Source: Guillardia theta CCMP2712
Taxonomy: Eukaryota; Cryptophyceae; Pyrenomonadales; Geminigeraceae
Assembly (NCBI RefSeq): GCF_000315625.1
Contig: NW_005434670.1
Coordinates: forward strand, 1-40,242
Length of the DNA: 40,242 bases
Direction of reading: 5' to 3'
Both the position numbers and the translations under genes were made by a program. Below the pieces are notes generated by a model, which did no database searches, was not told the origin of the DNA, and saw nothing but the letters and a program-made list of their open reading frames with translations. Below, piece by piece: positions 26,857 through 37,403 of this stretch; positions within the stretch are counted from its first letter, which is position 1, and every line of letters begins with the position of its first letter.

Positions 26857-27171
26857 ATGTCAAACCTTGACGATGATGTGTTCAGAATGCCTCTGGACTT
26901 TGTTCCGTGGAGAAGCGGGATGTGGCTTGATGGAGTCCATGCAGACAAGTTAGGGTCTGCAGCTTTTATGGTGGACGCGTTACTTCTCACCACAATGGTG
27001 CTACTCCTCATTGTGCTTGCCTCAGTCATTGTTGGAAGGATCTTCATTTTCCGTGGAGAGATGCTAAACGGCTGGCTATGGTCCGATCATCTTTCATGCA
27101 GGTCGCTTGCATGGCTTGAACTCTGGGGCCGTGGAGTTTCTTATCCCGGAGATGCGCTGCCCGTGCGGTGA
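26857..27171 (+). CDS. Small hydrophobic ORF upstream of the sterol cyclase
   Basis: 104-codon frame with an ATG start. Residues about 36-64 form one strong membrane helix (VDALLLTTMVLLLIVLASVI) followed by a basic residue, preceded by an acidic soluble stretch (SNLDDDVF). It may be a small membrane protein or a first exon of the cyclase transcript; I could not find a donor that joins it in frame. The last third is less gene-like. No family recognised. Confidence 0.3.
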   Translation: MSNLDDDVFRMPLDFVPWRSGMWLDGVHADKLGSAAFMVDALLLTTMVLLLIVLASVIVGRIFIFRGEMLNGWLWSDHLSCRSLAWLELWGRGVSYPGDALPVR

Positions 27172-27297
27172 AGTTGTATGCTTGTGACGGAACTGTACTG
27201 ACCCACTTTAAAAACAACAGACAGAAACGCCTCGGAAAGTGGAGGAAGGTGTGTATCATAATGCTGTTTTTGTAACACTTACGTTTTTTAACGACAG

Positions 27298-30236
27298 CAA
27301 GATGACATGGTGAAACTTGAACCTGGATGGACTTTCCTGTCTGCAGAAGAATCTCACGATTACTCCGAGAAGTTGATGCGGGACCAGTATGGTGTGGTGG
27401 ACTGTATGAGCGGCGAGCCTTGTGGCAGACAAATCTGGGTGAAGCAGACTGCAAGTTCCTTGCAGACATCTCCATCATTCGACCCGTCCAAGAACCCGAA
27501 CTCCTCAGACCTTCTCTACCGCGAGCAGAGACTCAAAGCGTGGAAGGGCAGAAAGCCTGAAGAAGAACACCTAGAGCCCAAGACAGCGAAAGAAGCAGCA
27601 GAGAAAGGGATTCGTTTCTATTCTATGCTGCAGAACGAAGACGGTCACTGGGGAGGGGACTATGCTGGGCCCATGTTCCTTATGCCCGGGCTGATTTTCA
27701 CATGCTACATTACGGACGTAGATCTTGGAGCAAGAAAGAGGCAATGATTGCCTACCTCTGCAACCACCAGCAGGAAGACGGAGGGTGGGGGACCCACATC
27801 GAGTCTCCTTCGACGATGTTTGGATCAGTCTTAAGCTACGTCTCTCTGCGTCTCCTTGGTCTGACCAGCAGCCATCCTGCCATACTAAAAGGAAGAAAGT
27901 TCATACAGGAGAATGGGGGAGCGGTAAAGTTGTTCTTGTCTCATCGATCTCTGATGAATTGCTGCAGGTCACTTCTCCTTCTTGGGCCAAGTTTTGGCTG
28001 TCAGTTTTGGGAGTGCACGAGTGGGAAGGAGTGAACTCGATTCCTGCTGAGATGTGGCTTCTTCCTCTATGGTAGGGGTCCTCTCCCACAATGTTGTTGT
28101 CAACTTTTTCCCAATTCTTATCGTCTTGCTTTGGCTTACGCTCCTGTCCTTGCCACACCCATTAATTTTACTCTTATTCTTGCTCCTCGTGCTTGCTCCT
28201 GCTTCCGTCTCGACTTGTATTGTCACACAAACGAATTTGGAATGATGATGCTCGTTTTCATTTCGATCCTTGGCTGTCAATTTCATATATCACGACCATT
28301 GCTATTATTACCGCATCAAAATAACTCCTTCTTTGCGTATTTGTTCAGGTTTCCGTTTCATCCAGGGAAACTATGGTGTCACTGCCGCATGGTCTATCTC
28401 CCTATGTGCTTCCTTTATTGCACTCGTTTCACGAATCCCAAGAAGCTCAACGATCCTCTTCTTGAGCAGATCCGCAAGGAGATTTACGTCTCTTCCTACG
28501 ACACTGTGCGGTTGAGAGAGGGAGTGATGCCTGTCTCAAAGGTCTGCAGGTGAAGTGGGACAAAGAGCGCCACTCCATCTGTCCCCTCGACGAATACTCG
28601 CCAGTCACGAGACTTCAGAAGTTTCTGCATGACGTGCTGTCATGGTATGAGACTCACCTCTCCCTCCACTTCCTGCCCCCCTTCTCCTGGCTGCGTCGAG
28701 CAGGTGTGAGCAACAGAGGTGAGCTGATCTCTGGAGATGACGAAGAGAAGGTGTGAGGACAGCCATGGAGTACATCGAAGCCGAAGATCTTCAGACTAAC
28801 TTTATTGACATCGGGCCCGTGAACAAAGTGAGAAAACAAAAGTTTGCTCTTACAAGTGTGGGCCTTTCGTCGAAGAATGATTCATCTATAATTGTTTTTT
28901 TCAGCTCTTGCTGAATGTATTTCAAGTATGATTCTGAAAAATTGAAACTTGGTTGCTCACAGGTGTTGAATATGCTATGCGTTTGGGCTGATGCTGGATG
29001 CAAGACAACCCCCAATTTTTTTCGGTCAGAATGAATGGCTTCTGTTTCGAGCTCATGGCAACAACAGGCACATCCCAAGACTGGATGATTATCTGTGGGT
29101 GGCGGAAGATGGAATGAAAATGCAAGGCATGGAACTTCGAGATGTTTTTTTCAATTTAGCTCTGACATGATCAAAACTTCTGCAAGGTTACAATGGATCG
29201 CAATGTTGGGACACTTCGTTTGCAGTGCAAGCTATCGTTGAGAGCGGACTCGCAAACAAGTGAGAAGTTTGATTTGGAGGAAAATTTGTCAGATCAAGCA
29301 GTAGCAGTGAGACATAGATCAGTAATGGCCTAAAATTTGAAGTAGTTGTTGATGAAAAGAGAGGCTCGACGGACGATTTGCTAGTGTAACTTCCTTTGCA
29401 CAGGTTTCCGGACACCTGCATCAAAGCGTATGATTACTTAGCTCGCACTCAAATTCTGAGCACGCCAATGAGCCAATCCTCTCGAGCCTACGAGTACGAG
29501 AGTGTAGAGAAGAGAAAACGGTGAGAGTGCACGGAGACATCACGACGGAGGAAGGCAGGGAGGGCTGAAGAAGAGCAAATGGAGAGAAGGAGGGAGGGAA
29601 GAAAGGAGGGAAAGAGGAAGAGGGTAGAAAAGCGAGAAGAAAAGAGAAGAGGAAGAAGGAATACAGACACAGAGAGATAACAAGACCAAGAAAAGCTCAG
29701 ACAGATCACAGCGATCTCTTTGCATGTAATGTGGTTCCAGATACTGCACACTTGTGAAATGCTTCGACAAAATGTTATTCTGACGCTTTTGAATCAGATT
29801 CTTCCGACATGTTTCTAAGGGGGGTTGGCCCTTCTCCACCTCTGCTCACGGATGGTGAGAATATTTGGATCAGCTTTCTGCTCCCCCTAGCTCCCTACCT
29901 CCTCCTCCTCCTCCTCCTCCTCCTCCTCCTCCTCCTCCTCCTCTTCCTCCATGCCCTCACACCGCCCTGTCCTTTCGGCATGTAATCCCATGCTATGGTA
30001 TACCTTATTTGTTCTTTTTACCCTTGGGTGTCCCTATCGTGTTTACTTTATTTACTTCTCACCAACAGGCCCATCAGCGATTGTTCGTCTGAAGGCCTCA
30101 AAGCCGTTCTGTCACTCCACTCGCTTGCAGGACTATCAGAGCAAACGGTACGACGCTGCAGAAATAGATATAAATATGGAAAGGATTGGAGAGAGAAGCT
30201 GAGAAGGGCAAGGCAGGAGATGCTGCTGCTGCTCAT

Positions 30237-30309
<73 letters not shown>

Positions 30310-32413
30310 AGCAAAAGCAAAAGCAAAAGCAAAAGCAGAAGAAGATGGAGAAGCAGAAGCAAAAGCATCTGATTCTCTCCTTACGCGCTGATAGATTTCT
30401 GGAACGATTTCTGATGAAAGATTATTTGATTGCGCACATCTGCTTTTGACGTACCAGGTGAGTTTCAATTCTCGTTGTTGTGTCTTTCTTCGCTCTCCTG
30501 CCATTGACGCACATTCCAGAACGCGGATGGAGGATGGGCGACGTATGAGAACAACAGAGTATGCAAGAGAAGGCAGAGGCAGATGACTGAGAACGCGTGT
30601 AGGGCTTCGGCTTCTATGAGTGGATGAATCCAAGCGAGGTTACATCTCTTGTTTAGTCTCCTTCACTCCTTGCTTCCTAGTCTGCCTTTTCCTTTTGAAA
30701 CGTTTCCATACGTTTTTGTTGCCTTGCCCACTTCAAGTGCAAACATCCTCTTGTTTGATGATATTTCATACTTCTCATCATAGTTTGCTGGCTTTTCATT
30801 TCTCCAATGCCTAAGCCATGTTCTTGGAATGGTGGAGAACTTGGGGAATCTGCTGCTAATCGTGTTTTCCGATGCTTTCTCCACTTCCTTCGTACTCTCA
30901 TCTTGCAACTGACTTCAAGCAGGTCTTCGGAGACATCATGATAGACTACTCTTATGTCGAGTGCTCCTCTGCATCCATGACAGCTCTGGCAGGTGTGATG
31001 TTGTTTACAGAGGATGAGAGGAGTTGTGCATCACGATGAACCAGACATTCTCTTTGCCACACTATTGCATCATAAACGCAAGCGCTCTCAATATAGTGAC
31101 TTTTCTTTGCTACAGCTTTCAAGAAGTTTTATCCTCATCACAGATCGAAGGAAATCGATGGAGCTCTTAAGCGAGGGGCTCGTTTCATCCGCAGGTACCC
31201 TCGTCGTCCTCGTGCACTTCTTCGATGAGATATCCTTCATTCTCACCTTCACCTTCCTCCTTCCAAAGCCCTGAATTCCTTTCTCGCCCTACAGCATGTG
31301 ACATGATTTACTCGCGTCATCTCTTCTCTCCTTTCTCGCTCCGCCGCCTCTTCCCATTCTGCTCCTCCTCATTTAATTCTCAAAGCTGATCATTGTTGCA
31401 GCATTCAACGGCCCGACGGCAGTTGGTATGGCAGCTGGGGTGTTTGTTTCACGTATGGAACATGGTTCGGCATCGAAGCGCTTATGGTGAGGAGGCAAAA
31501 CAAAAAGCTTCAAGGGTTAAGAGTTTGAGGCAGACAGCCGGATGCTCCTCCGACGACGGTAGTGTGAGACTTGCAGTCAACTTCCTTCTTTCCAAGCAGA
31601 ACAACAACGGCGGGTCAGTGAAGTTTTCCGTTCCTATCCACTCCCTCTCTCCTTTTTCCTTCTCTGGTTTCCACCTCTTTCCTCCCATCTCTTGCCTTTC
31701 GTGCTGCCCTTCCAGCTCCAGCCTCCTCATTCGCAGCCACCAGATGGGGTGAGTCCTACCGATCCTGCGTCGACAAGGTTTACGACGGGAGCGAGGTGAC
31801 AAGCATTCGTCTGCAGCGTTTGACGGCATCCTGATCTTGTTGTGTAGGAAGCCTGCTACGGTCGGGGAGGCTCTGGAGTCGTGCAGACAGCGTGGGCGCT
31901 GCTCGGCCTCATGGCAGCCAAGGTTCATCTCCCCGAGGAGGTTTATGTTTTGCTTCCCTGCTATTCTTCCGCCGTCTGACCTCCAACTGTAGGTCCATGC
32001 GGTGGAGCAAGGAATCAAGTATCTCATGAGTATGCAAACTCCAGCAGGGGACTGGGAGCAGGTGAATAGAAGACGGCAGGCAGAGGGAGAGGGGAGATGG
32101 GAAGGATGAGGAGGATGACCCGTGACGTGATGAGCAGGAAGGAATCACAGGCGTCTTCAACCGCAGCTGCGGCATCACCTACACTCAGGTTATCAACCAA
32201 GTTGGGAGGGGGGGCGATTGGTGGAACGGGAAGTGGAAGTCAAGATGAGGGTAGAGGAGAGAATGGAAGTTATGACGAGACACTGGAGGCTTGCCGGGGA
32301 GGAGGAGGGACGGACTACTGTTGAAGAGCTGACATGTTTCACAGTACCGCAACATCTTCCCTCTATGGGCACTTGGCAGATATGACGAATGGAAACAACA
32401 TGCAACGAAGTGA
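27298..32413 (+). CDS. CAS1: Cycloartenol synthase (oxidosqualene cyclase), 24 exons
   Basis: Cyclises 2,3-oxidosqualene to cycloartenol, the first committed sterol step in plants and many algae; a membrane-bound enzyme of the ER. Exons: 27298-27923, 27968-28071, 28349-28505, 28550-28644, 28704-28718, 28758-28827, 28963-28980, 29030-29126, 29187-29259, 29404-29520, 29798-29854, 30069-30147, 30395-30457, 30520-30558, 30603-30638, 30923-30992, 31116-31194, 31402-31486, 31534-31613, 31744-31795, 31848-31922, 31993-32061, 32138-32188, 32345-32413. Together they give about 758 codons, the family length. Seen: [50 protein letters not shown] with the catalytic Asp, and QW-type repeats such as [11 protein letters not shown]. 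Tyr in QGYNG and His/Ile in HGWPI match Arabidopsis Tyr410/His477/Ile481, favouring cycloartenol over lanosterol. One base seems missing near 27,728. Exons 5-8 and the N-terminus (ATG 27,307 or an upstream exon) are uncertain. Confidence 0.9.
29127..29186 (+). other. Probable GC-AG intron in the sterol cyclase gene
   Basis: The reading frame and family alignment require a junction at AAG|GCATGG ... TGCAAG|GTTAC, restoring MKMQ-GYNGSQ. The donor dinucleotide would be GC. Confidence 0.65.
29891..29948. repeat. (CCT)n microsatellite in a cyclase intron
   Basis: About 18 CTC/CCT units within the intron 29,855-30,068. Open frames of poly-Pro and poly-Leu here are artefacts. Confidence 0.9.
30238..30304. 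repeat. (CAG)n microsatellite in a cyclase intron
   Basis: About 22 CAG units, followed by an AAGCAA-rich stretch, inside the intron 30,148-30,394. The poly-Gln, poly-Ser and poly-Ala frames it opens are not part of the cyclase. Confidence 0.95.
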
Positions 32414-32633
32414 TGTGTGTAGTATTCATTTCATCTGCTTATGAGAGGTTATGAACACCTCTAAACGTATTACAATGAACGTGTGAACAAGGTAGACAAT
32501 CACGCCGTCACAAAAAATCAGTTCGAAATGAAAGAGGTTTTCATTCGGTGATAAGCGAACAATAGAATGATTTGAGGAGACCCTCTAGTAGAACCAAGCT
32601 CCTCCAAGCTGATTGTTGACATCAAGCTGCAAA

Positions 32634-33796
32634 CTAGTTACGTATCGCAACAACTTTCTCTGTCCACCAACGTACCTTGTAGGAATCGCTGGCAAAATAC
32701 TTCTGGAGGGTAGGAAGAGCACGGAAACGCTTGTAGAACTCATGGCACTTGGGGAACTTGTCGAGGATGGAGGGCTTACCCATCTTCTTCGCCAACATCT
32801 CGTGTTGGTCCAACATCTCCCAGATGTGGAAATCGCAGGTGACGGGCTCAGCCCCGCAGAAGAAGTCGGTCTTGTAGAAGTTGAGCCAGGCCTCGAACTT
32901 GGCGAAAGGAGGGTCCTCCACTTTCTTGATTGCAAGAGCCTCAAACTCCTCCTTGTTACGAGTAACTTGCTTGAAGGGATAGACCAAGTCGATCATTCCG
33001 TTGCGAACATCGTAGATCTCGCACAGGAGCTGGTTGTTCTTGAGCTTCGCTTCCTCGTCTGTCCCGCACATTTTGAACTTCTCGCCCAGGTAGTTCATGA
33101 TGGAGTTCTGCGAGAATTCATCATGCAATGACCACCCTTCAAGGTACTTTTCTCACCGTTTGGCAAACGACCTTGTCGCCATCAACAAGGTAAGGAAGGT
33201 TTGCCAGAGGATTCTTGGCAAGCAGCTCAGGCTTCCTACCCTTAAACCAGGCGTCTCCATCCGCATATTGCTTGTCTTCGAATTGAACTTCCTTGTACTC
33301 CAGAATCATACGACAGACGGCACCGAGGCCGCGAATTTTCCTGTTGTAACATCATCAACATGAAGAAACCAGCGCATTCAAAGGATGAGCATTAAGATGT
33401 TCAATCATGGACTGTTGCACCACAATAATTGAATAATTGGCTGCTATGATTGTCAGGTGGCATTGTAATCCACTCTGACCCATCTCTCGATTCTCATCAC
33501 CATCATCATCATCGTCGTCGTCATTATCACCACCACCACACCATCACCACCACCATCGTCACCATCATCATCATCATCATCATCATCGTCATCGTCATCG
33601 TCATCATCATCATCATCATCATCATTATCATCTCCACCATCTCCACCATCTCCACCATCTCCATCATGCACATGTCACAAGAGGAACCATCATGCACAAT
33701 CCATCAATGTGCATGATTCTACAGTGAATGCATAAACCACTAGCTTGTTTCTTCAAGTATCTTGACTCACCAGTAGCCAAACTCCAGCGTCGCCAT
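32634..33796 (-). CDS. Mu-class-like glutathione S-transferase, 3 exons
   Basis: Conjugates glutathione to electrophiles; cytosolic. Exons (minus strand): 33,796-33,771 (26 nt), 33,340-33,157 and 33,107-32,634, giving 227 residues, close to the family's roughly 220. All junctions are GT-AG and phases match. The first exon encodes MATLEFGYW, with the Tyr that activates glutathione in mu-class enzymes, and joins to KIRGLGAVCRMILEY. NPLANLPYLVDGD and QTNSIMNYLG follow in the thioredoxin-like domain, then a helical C-terminal domain (FHIWEMLDQHEML, LDKFPKCHEFYKRF). The long open frame reading MHDEFSQ.. at its start is intron read-through. Intron 1 (430 nt) contains a CAT/CAC microsatellite; intron 2 is only 49 nt. 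Sigma or other animal-type classes are less likely. Confidence 0.92.
33490..33665. repeat. (CAT/CAC/CGT)n trinucleotide tract in GST intron 1
   Basis: Imperfect ATC/ACC/GTC repeats over about 170 bp. The poly-His, poly-Ile and poly-Asp frames here are repeat artefacts. Confidence 0.9.
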
Positions 33797-33816
33797 GTTC
33801 GCTTGCCGCGAGGATT

Positions 33817-33824
33817 CTTTATAT
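33817..33824 (-). promoter_or_regulatory. TATA-like box upstream of the GST gene
   Basis: ATATAAAG on the minus strand lies 20 nt before the GST ATG, which would leave a very short leader. Suggestive only. Confidence 0.3.
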
Positions 33825-33829
33825 CTGAG

Positions 33830-35261
33830 GGCACCCACCTTCTTGCTACCCCCGTTTTCTACCCATCCACCCCTACCCCATAGATCATACTTTTCTGATG
33901 ATCCATGGTATTTCCTCAGGGGTGGATGGAATCTGTACCCCCGTGAAAAAATGCAAGAACCTTAGGTAATATGGGGTGGGAGGTTAGACGAGATTCCAGA
34001 ACACACCATCATGGGGCCACCCACCCCACCCCACCCCACCCCACCCCACCCTGCACATCATGCGCCACTCCGGGCCGAGGCTCCCCACCGTGCGCCAGCA
34101 GTGCCGCACTGAGGTGAGTCATTTTCAATGACTGTGAGTCATCGCCGGGCCGCCCCGGGCCCGGCGGCCGGCGGCTGTCGGACTGACTCAGAGGGCCACT
34201 GTCACAGCCTGAGTCGGCTCCGAGTCGCCCGACGGCGACGGTGACCGTACCGCCCGGGGCCGGACTCCGATCATACTACCGTTTTACTGACTCGGCTCCG
34301 GCCTTGGCAACGGCGGCATTGGAATCAGTGCCGCGCAGTCACCGTACCGTGCCGTGCCGGGAGGCAAAACTTGAAATCCGGGAGTCAATGATTCTGGCGG
34401 CCTCAGCCCGGCGCTAGTCCGGAGTCCCGGAGTCCGGCGAGCACTGAGTGCGGGCAGGGCTGCTGAGCGACGCCGTCGCCGGTCGTATGACCCTACTATA
34501 TAAAAGACTTTTGTTTGATTTATCAGAGTACAGAAATTATTACTCATTTATTGGGCTGCACAGTATCGCCCTACGACTCTGCAAGAGCCTAGTGGCATAG
34601 CCTCTGCTATGACCCGGTTGAAGCAAGGGCTCTACTAAGCTAGTCGCTTGTATTGAAGCTAGGACCTCTTGTTCTAGGAAGCTGCATAAGGCTGATTGGC
34701 GCACTGAATCCCCTGCACCGGCCATAGGTCCCTCCACTGCCTCACAGAGAAGATGCGTGGAAAGGGGGTCCTCTTCTTCACAAGTTGAAAAAACTCCATC
34801 AAATAATATATCTAGTGTCCAAATTGTCAGTGAAAATATCTCTTTTTTCAAAATATCTTAGACTTCGATACCGCACAGAAATACTCCAATGAAATCGGAA
34901 ATACTACCTACAGACCGCCGAAGTCGGCGGGCGATACGATCGGATGCGATGGCAGGGTGTGCACAAGACATCGGACTTGGGCTAGAATACCGCACAATAC
35001 TGATCGTTTCATGATCATATCTGCCATGCTCACACCGTTACATCACTCAGTGATCCTCTCTGCCATCCTCTGTTTGAGAGTTTGTGCTCCTTCATGGTCT
35101 CTTTCATTACATTATCATTCTCACATAGGCTAAAGGTCAAGTGGAAAATTGAGCGAATGTGAGGGAAAACATGATGATCTACCATGATGCTACTTTTTAT
35201 CTCAGTTTCAGATCGTGGAAGAATCAACCTCACCCTTGCTGCAGGTTACCAGGCTGCAGAA
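33830..35261. repeat. Intergenic region with a CACCC repeat and a GC-rich GAGTC block
   Basis: No gene supported. A pentamer array (CCACC)n lies at about 34,018-34,051. From 34,080 to 34,480 the DNA is very GC-rich and packed with GAGTC/GACTC motifs (TGAGTCGGCTCCGAGTC, GGAGTCCCGGAGTCCGG), like the block at 21,150-21,550. From 34,490 to 35,261 it returns to average composition. The last part probably holds the kinase promoter. Confidence 0.5.
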
Positions 35262-37301
35262 ATGCCAACCAGCCATTTCAAAATTCAGGCGCGTCTGCCG
35301 GAGAAGAAGGGTGCATTGAGGTGTGTTTTTGAAGCGACGCAAACGCAAATATCTGAACAATCACTCAAAACAGCAAGAAAGGACGGTTGCTTGGAGCATG
35401 GGTAACAAGATGGTATAGGTTGGAATGGCAAAGTGGAAATGCAGTACTTTTGGCATACAAGACTGCAGCTATGACTGGAGCGCCGAAGAACATATCACTT
35501 GAGCAGTGAGTTGAGATTTGATTTCCCTTTGCACGATCTAATCACAGTATCTACAGCTGCTATGTGCGCTCATGCCCTGACAAGGATCTCAAGTCGGGAG
35601 ACAACGGTTTCTGCATAGAAATCGATGCTCGACATGGTACAGTCAAGAAGATGTTTCACCTTTATGCGAAGACACAACTTGAAAGAGATGAATGGGTCTT
35701 CACTTTGCGAAAATACGCCGTGAACACTTCTATCGAGAACGGATATGAGGTAAACAGAGACGACAAGACCATGAAACTCGGGAGCGGCTCGTATTCAACT
35801 GTTTGGAAGTGTCGGGACAAAGAAACAAACAAGGTCTGTGGCATGCTGTATTGTGATTGAAGTGGTTTCTTGTGAAATGAATTCTATACAGTATTGGGCA
35901 CTGAAAGAGATGATGAAGTCAAATGTCAAGAAGGATGAAGAAGAGCATTTGAAGGTGACCCAGTTTACAATGGTTGCACTTTTTGTGAAATGTTTGAATG
36001 GTATAGGAAGAAGTACGTATTAGCACTATTGTTGGATCTCACGACAACATTGTTTATCTCAAGGAATTTGTTGAAAACAAAGATAGGTATATCCTTGTAT
36101 AGCAGTTGACAAGATGTGAAAATTGAACGCAAGGTATTACTTGGTACTCGAATATCTCTCCGGAGGTATCAAGATGGCTTCTTGTAACTGGAACAAGAGC
36201 CCATTTTGATGAGAAATGGCAGGCGAGCTTTTTGATCGCATCGTTGAAGCTGACGGAGGACACTTCACGGAGAAAGATGCTTCAAGGATCATGCAGCAAG
36301 TCTGGACCTTACAATATTGGTTTTGAATCTAAAATGTTTCAGGTAATGAGCGCTCTGAATTACCTTCACGGAAAGAAGATTGCTCATCGAGATTTAAAGC
36401 CAGAAAATTTTCTCCTAGTGGACAATTCACCAGTGAAGCAGGCGCGAATCAAAATAGCAGACTTTGGGTTTGCCTGTAGTGCCGAAGGTCCCAATAGTTT
36501 GCAGGGGCTATGTGGTTCGCCGGGTTATGTTGCTCCTGAAGTTCTGAAAGAAAAAGATGGCTATGGTCTTCCAGTCGACATGTGGAGCATGGGCGTCATA
36601 CTATACATCCTTCTAACCGGCATCCCTCCTTTTAATGGCGAAAGCGACGAAGACAGTCTCGCTCTCACCGTTCGCGGACATTATGAAAAATCGGTTTTTG
36701 TTGTCAAGCTTTTGTGATTTGACTAAGTTGTTGCGTAGCATTTAGAAGATTTGTCTGAGCCCGCAAAGGATCTTGTGACCAAAATGTTAACATACAATCC
36801 AGCGAAGGTCAGCATCTCAATTCATCTCCGTCTGTCTTACACGTTAACAATCTTAGAGATTGACTGCTGATGAAGCCTTCAAACATCCATGGCTCCGTGG
36901 CTCTGCTACAGACAATCTTCTGAACGTCCAGGAGAACTTGAGATCATGGAGAGCACGCATGAGATTCAAGAAAGCAATCATTGCCACAGTTGCAACGACC
37001 AGGTAAAGCATTCTCTGTCTTATTTTGGCAGACCAGCTGATGGTTTCGTCAAAGACTTCATGCAATAATGCGAAGAGCAGCTGCAAGATCGGATGCTAAG
37101 AGAGAAGAATGTAAGTTTGTTTATTTGTGTCTGTGCTGTCTGACTTGATCGTAATAGCTGATGAAGACAAGTAAATCAAGTTTTGCAGCTTTTGGTATCG
37201 TGCAGACTATGCTACACTCATGGGGAATAGTGTCGTCAGCAACTCCAACATTCCGGATTGGAGTGCAAAACAGTGTTCTGTTACATATCCCCCATATTTG
37301 A
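35262..37301 (+). CDS. PH-domain CAMK-type serine/threonine kinase, 12 exons
   Basis: Exons: 35262-35320, 35374-35505, 35557-35833, 35892-35954, 36007-36086, 36134-36165, 36223-36299, 36343-36693, 36739-36807, 36857-37002, 37055-37110, 37189-37301. These sum to exactly 485 codons with matching phases and GT-AG introns of 42-78 nt. An N-terminal PH domain (about residues 13-120; GRLLGAWVTRWYRLE and the closing DEWVFTLRKYA) leads into the kinase: glycine loop LGSGSYSTVW, ATP-binding Lys in WALKEM, GGELFDRI, catalytic HRDLKPEN, DFGFA, SPGYVAPE and DMWSMGVILY. After the kinase comes a basic helical tail (SWRARMRFKKAI), perhaps autoregulatory. No EF-hands are visible, so it is not a standard CDPK. 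The PH domain suggests recruitment to phosphoinositide membranes. The start is the first ATG after an acceptor-like site; a longer N-terminus is possible. Confidence 0.9.
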
Positions 37302-37403
37302 AATTCTCAGCACTTCTCAAACGTTCGTTTCCCAGAATGCTCCAATGCAGAAAACTCAGAGAGAGAAGATCGAAATCCTTCGAATTTGTTTTAAAGAACA
37401 TTT

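Noticed and set aside
29995-30633. Poly-Ser, poly-Leu, poly-Ala and poly-Gln proteins
   Set aside because: All are translations of the CAG microsatellite in an intron.
33108-33156. GST starting at MHDEFSQ
   Set aside because: That start is read-through of a 49-nt intron. The spliced product restores the typical N-terminal domain with the catalytic Tyr.
33450-33716. Poly-His/poly-Ile and poly-Asp frames
   Set aside because: Trinucleotide repeat inside the first intron of the GST gene; no conserved sequence around it.
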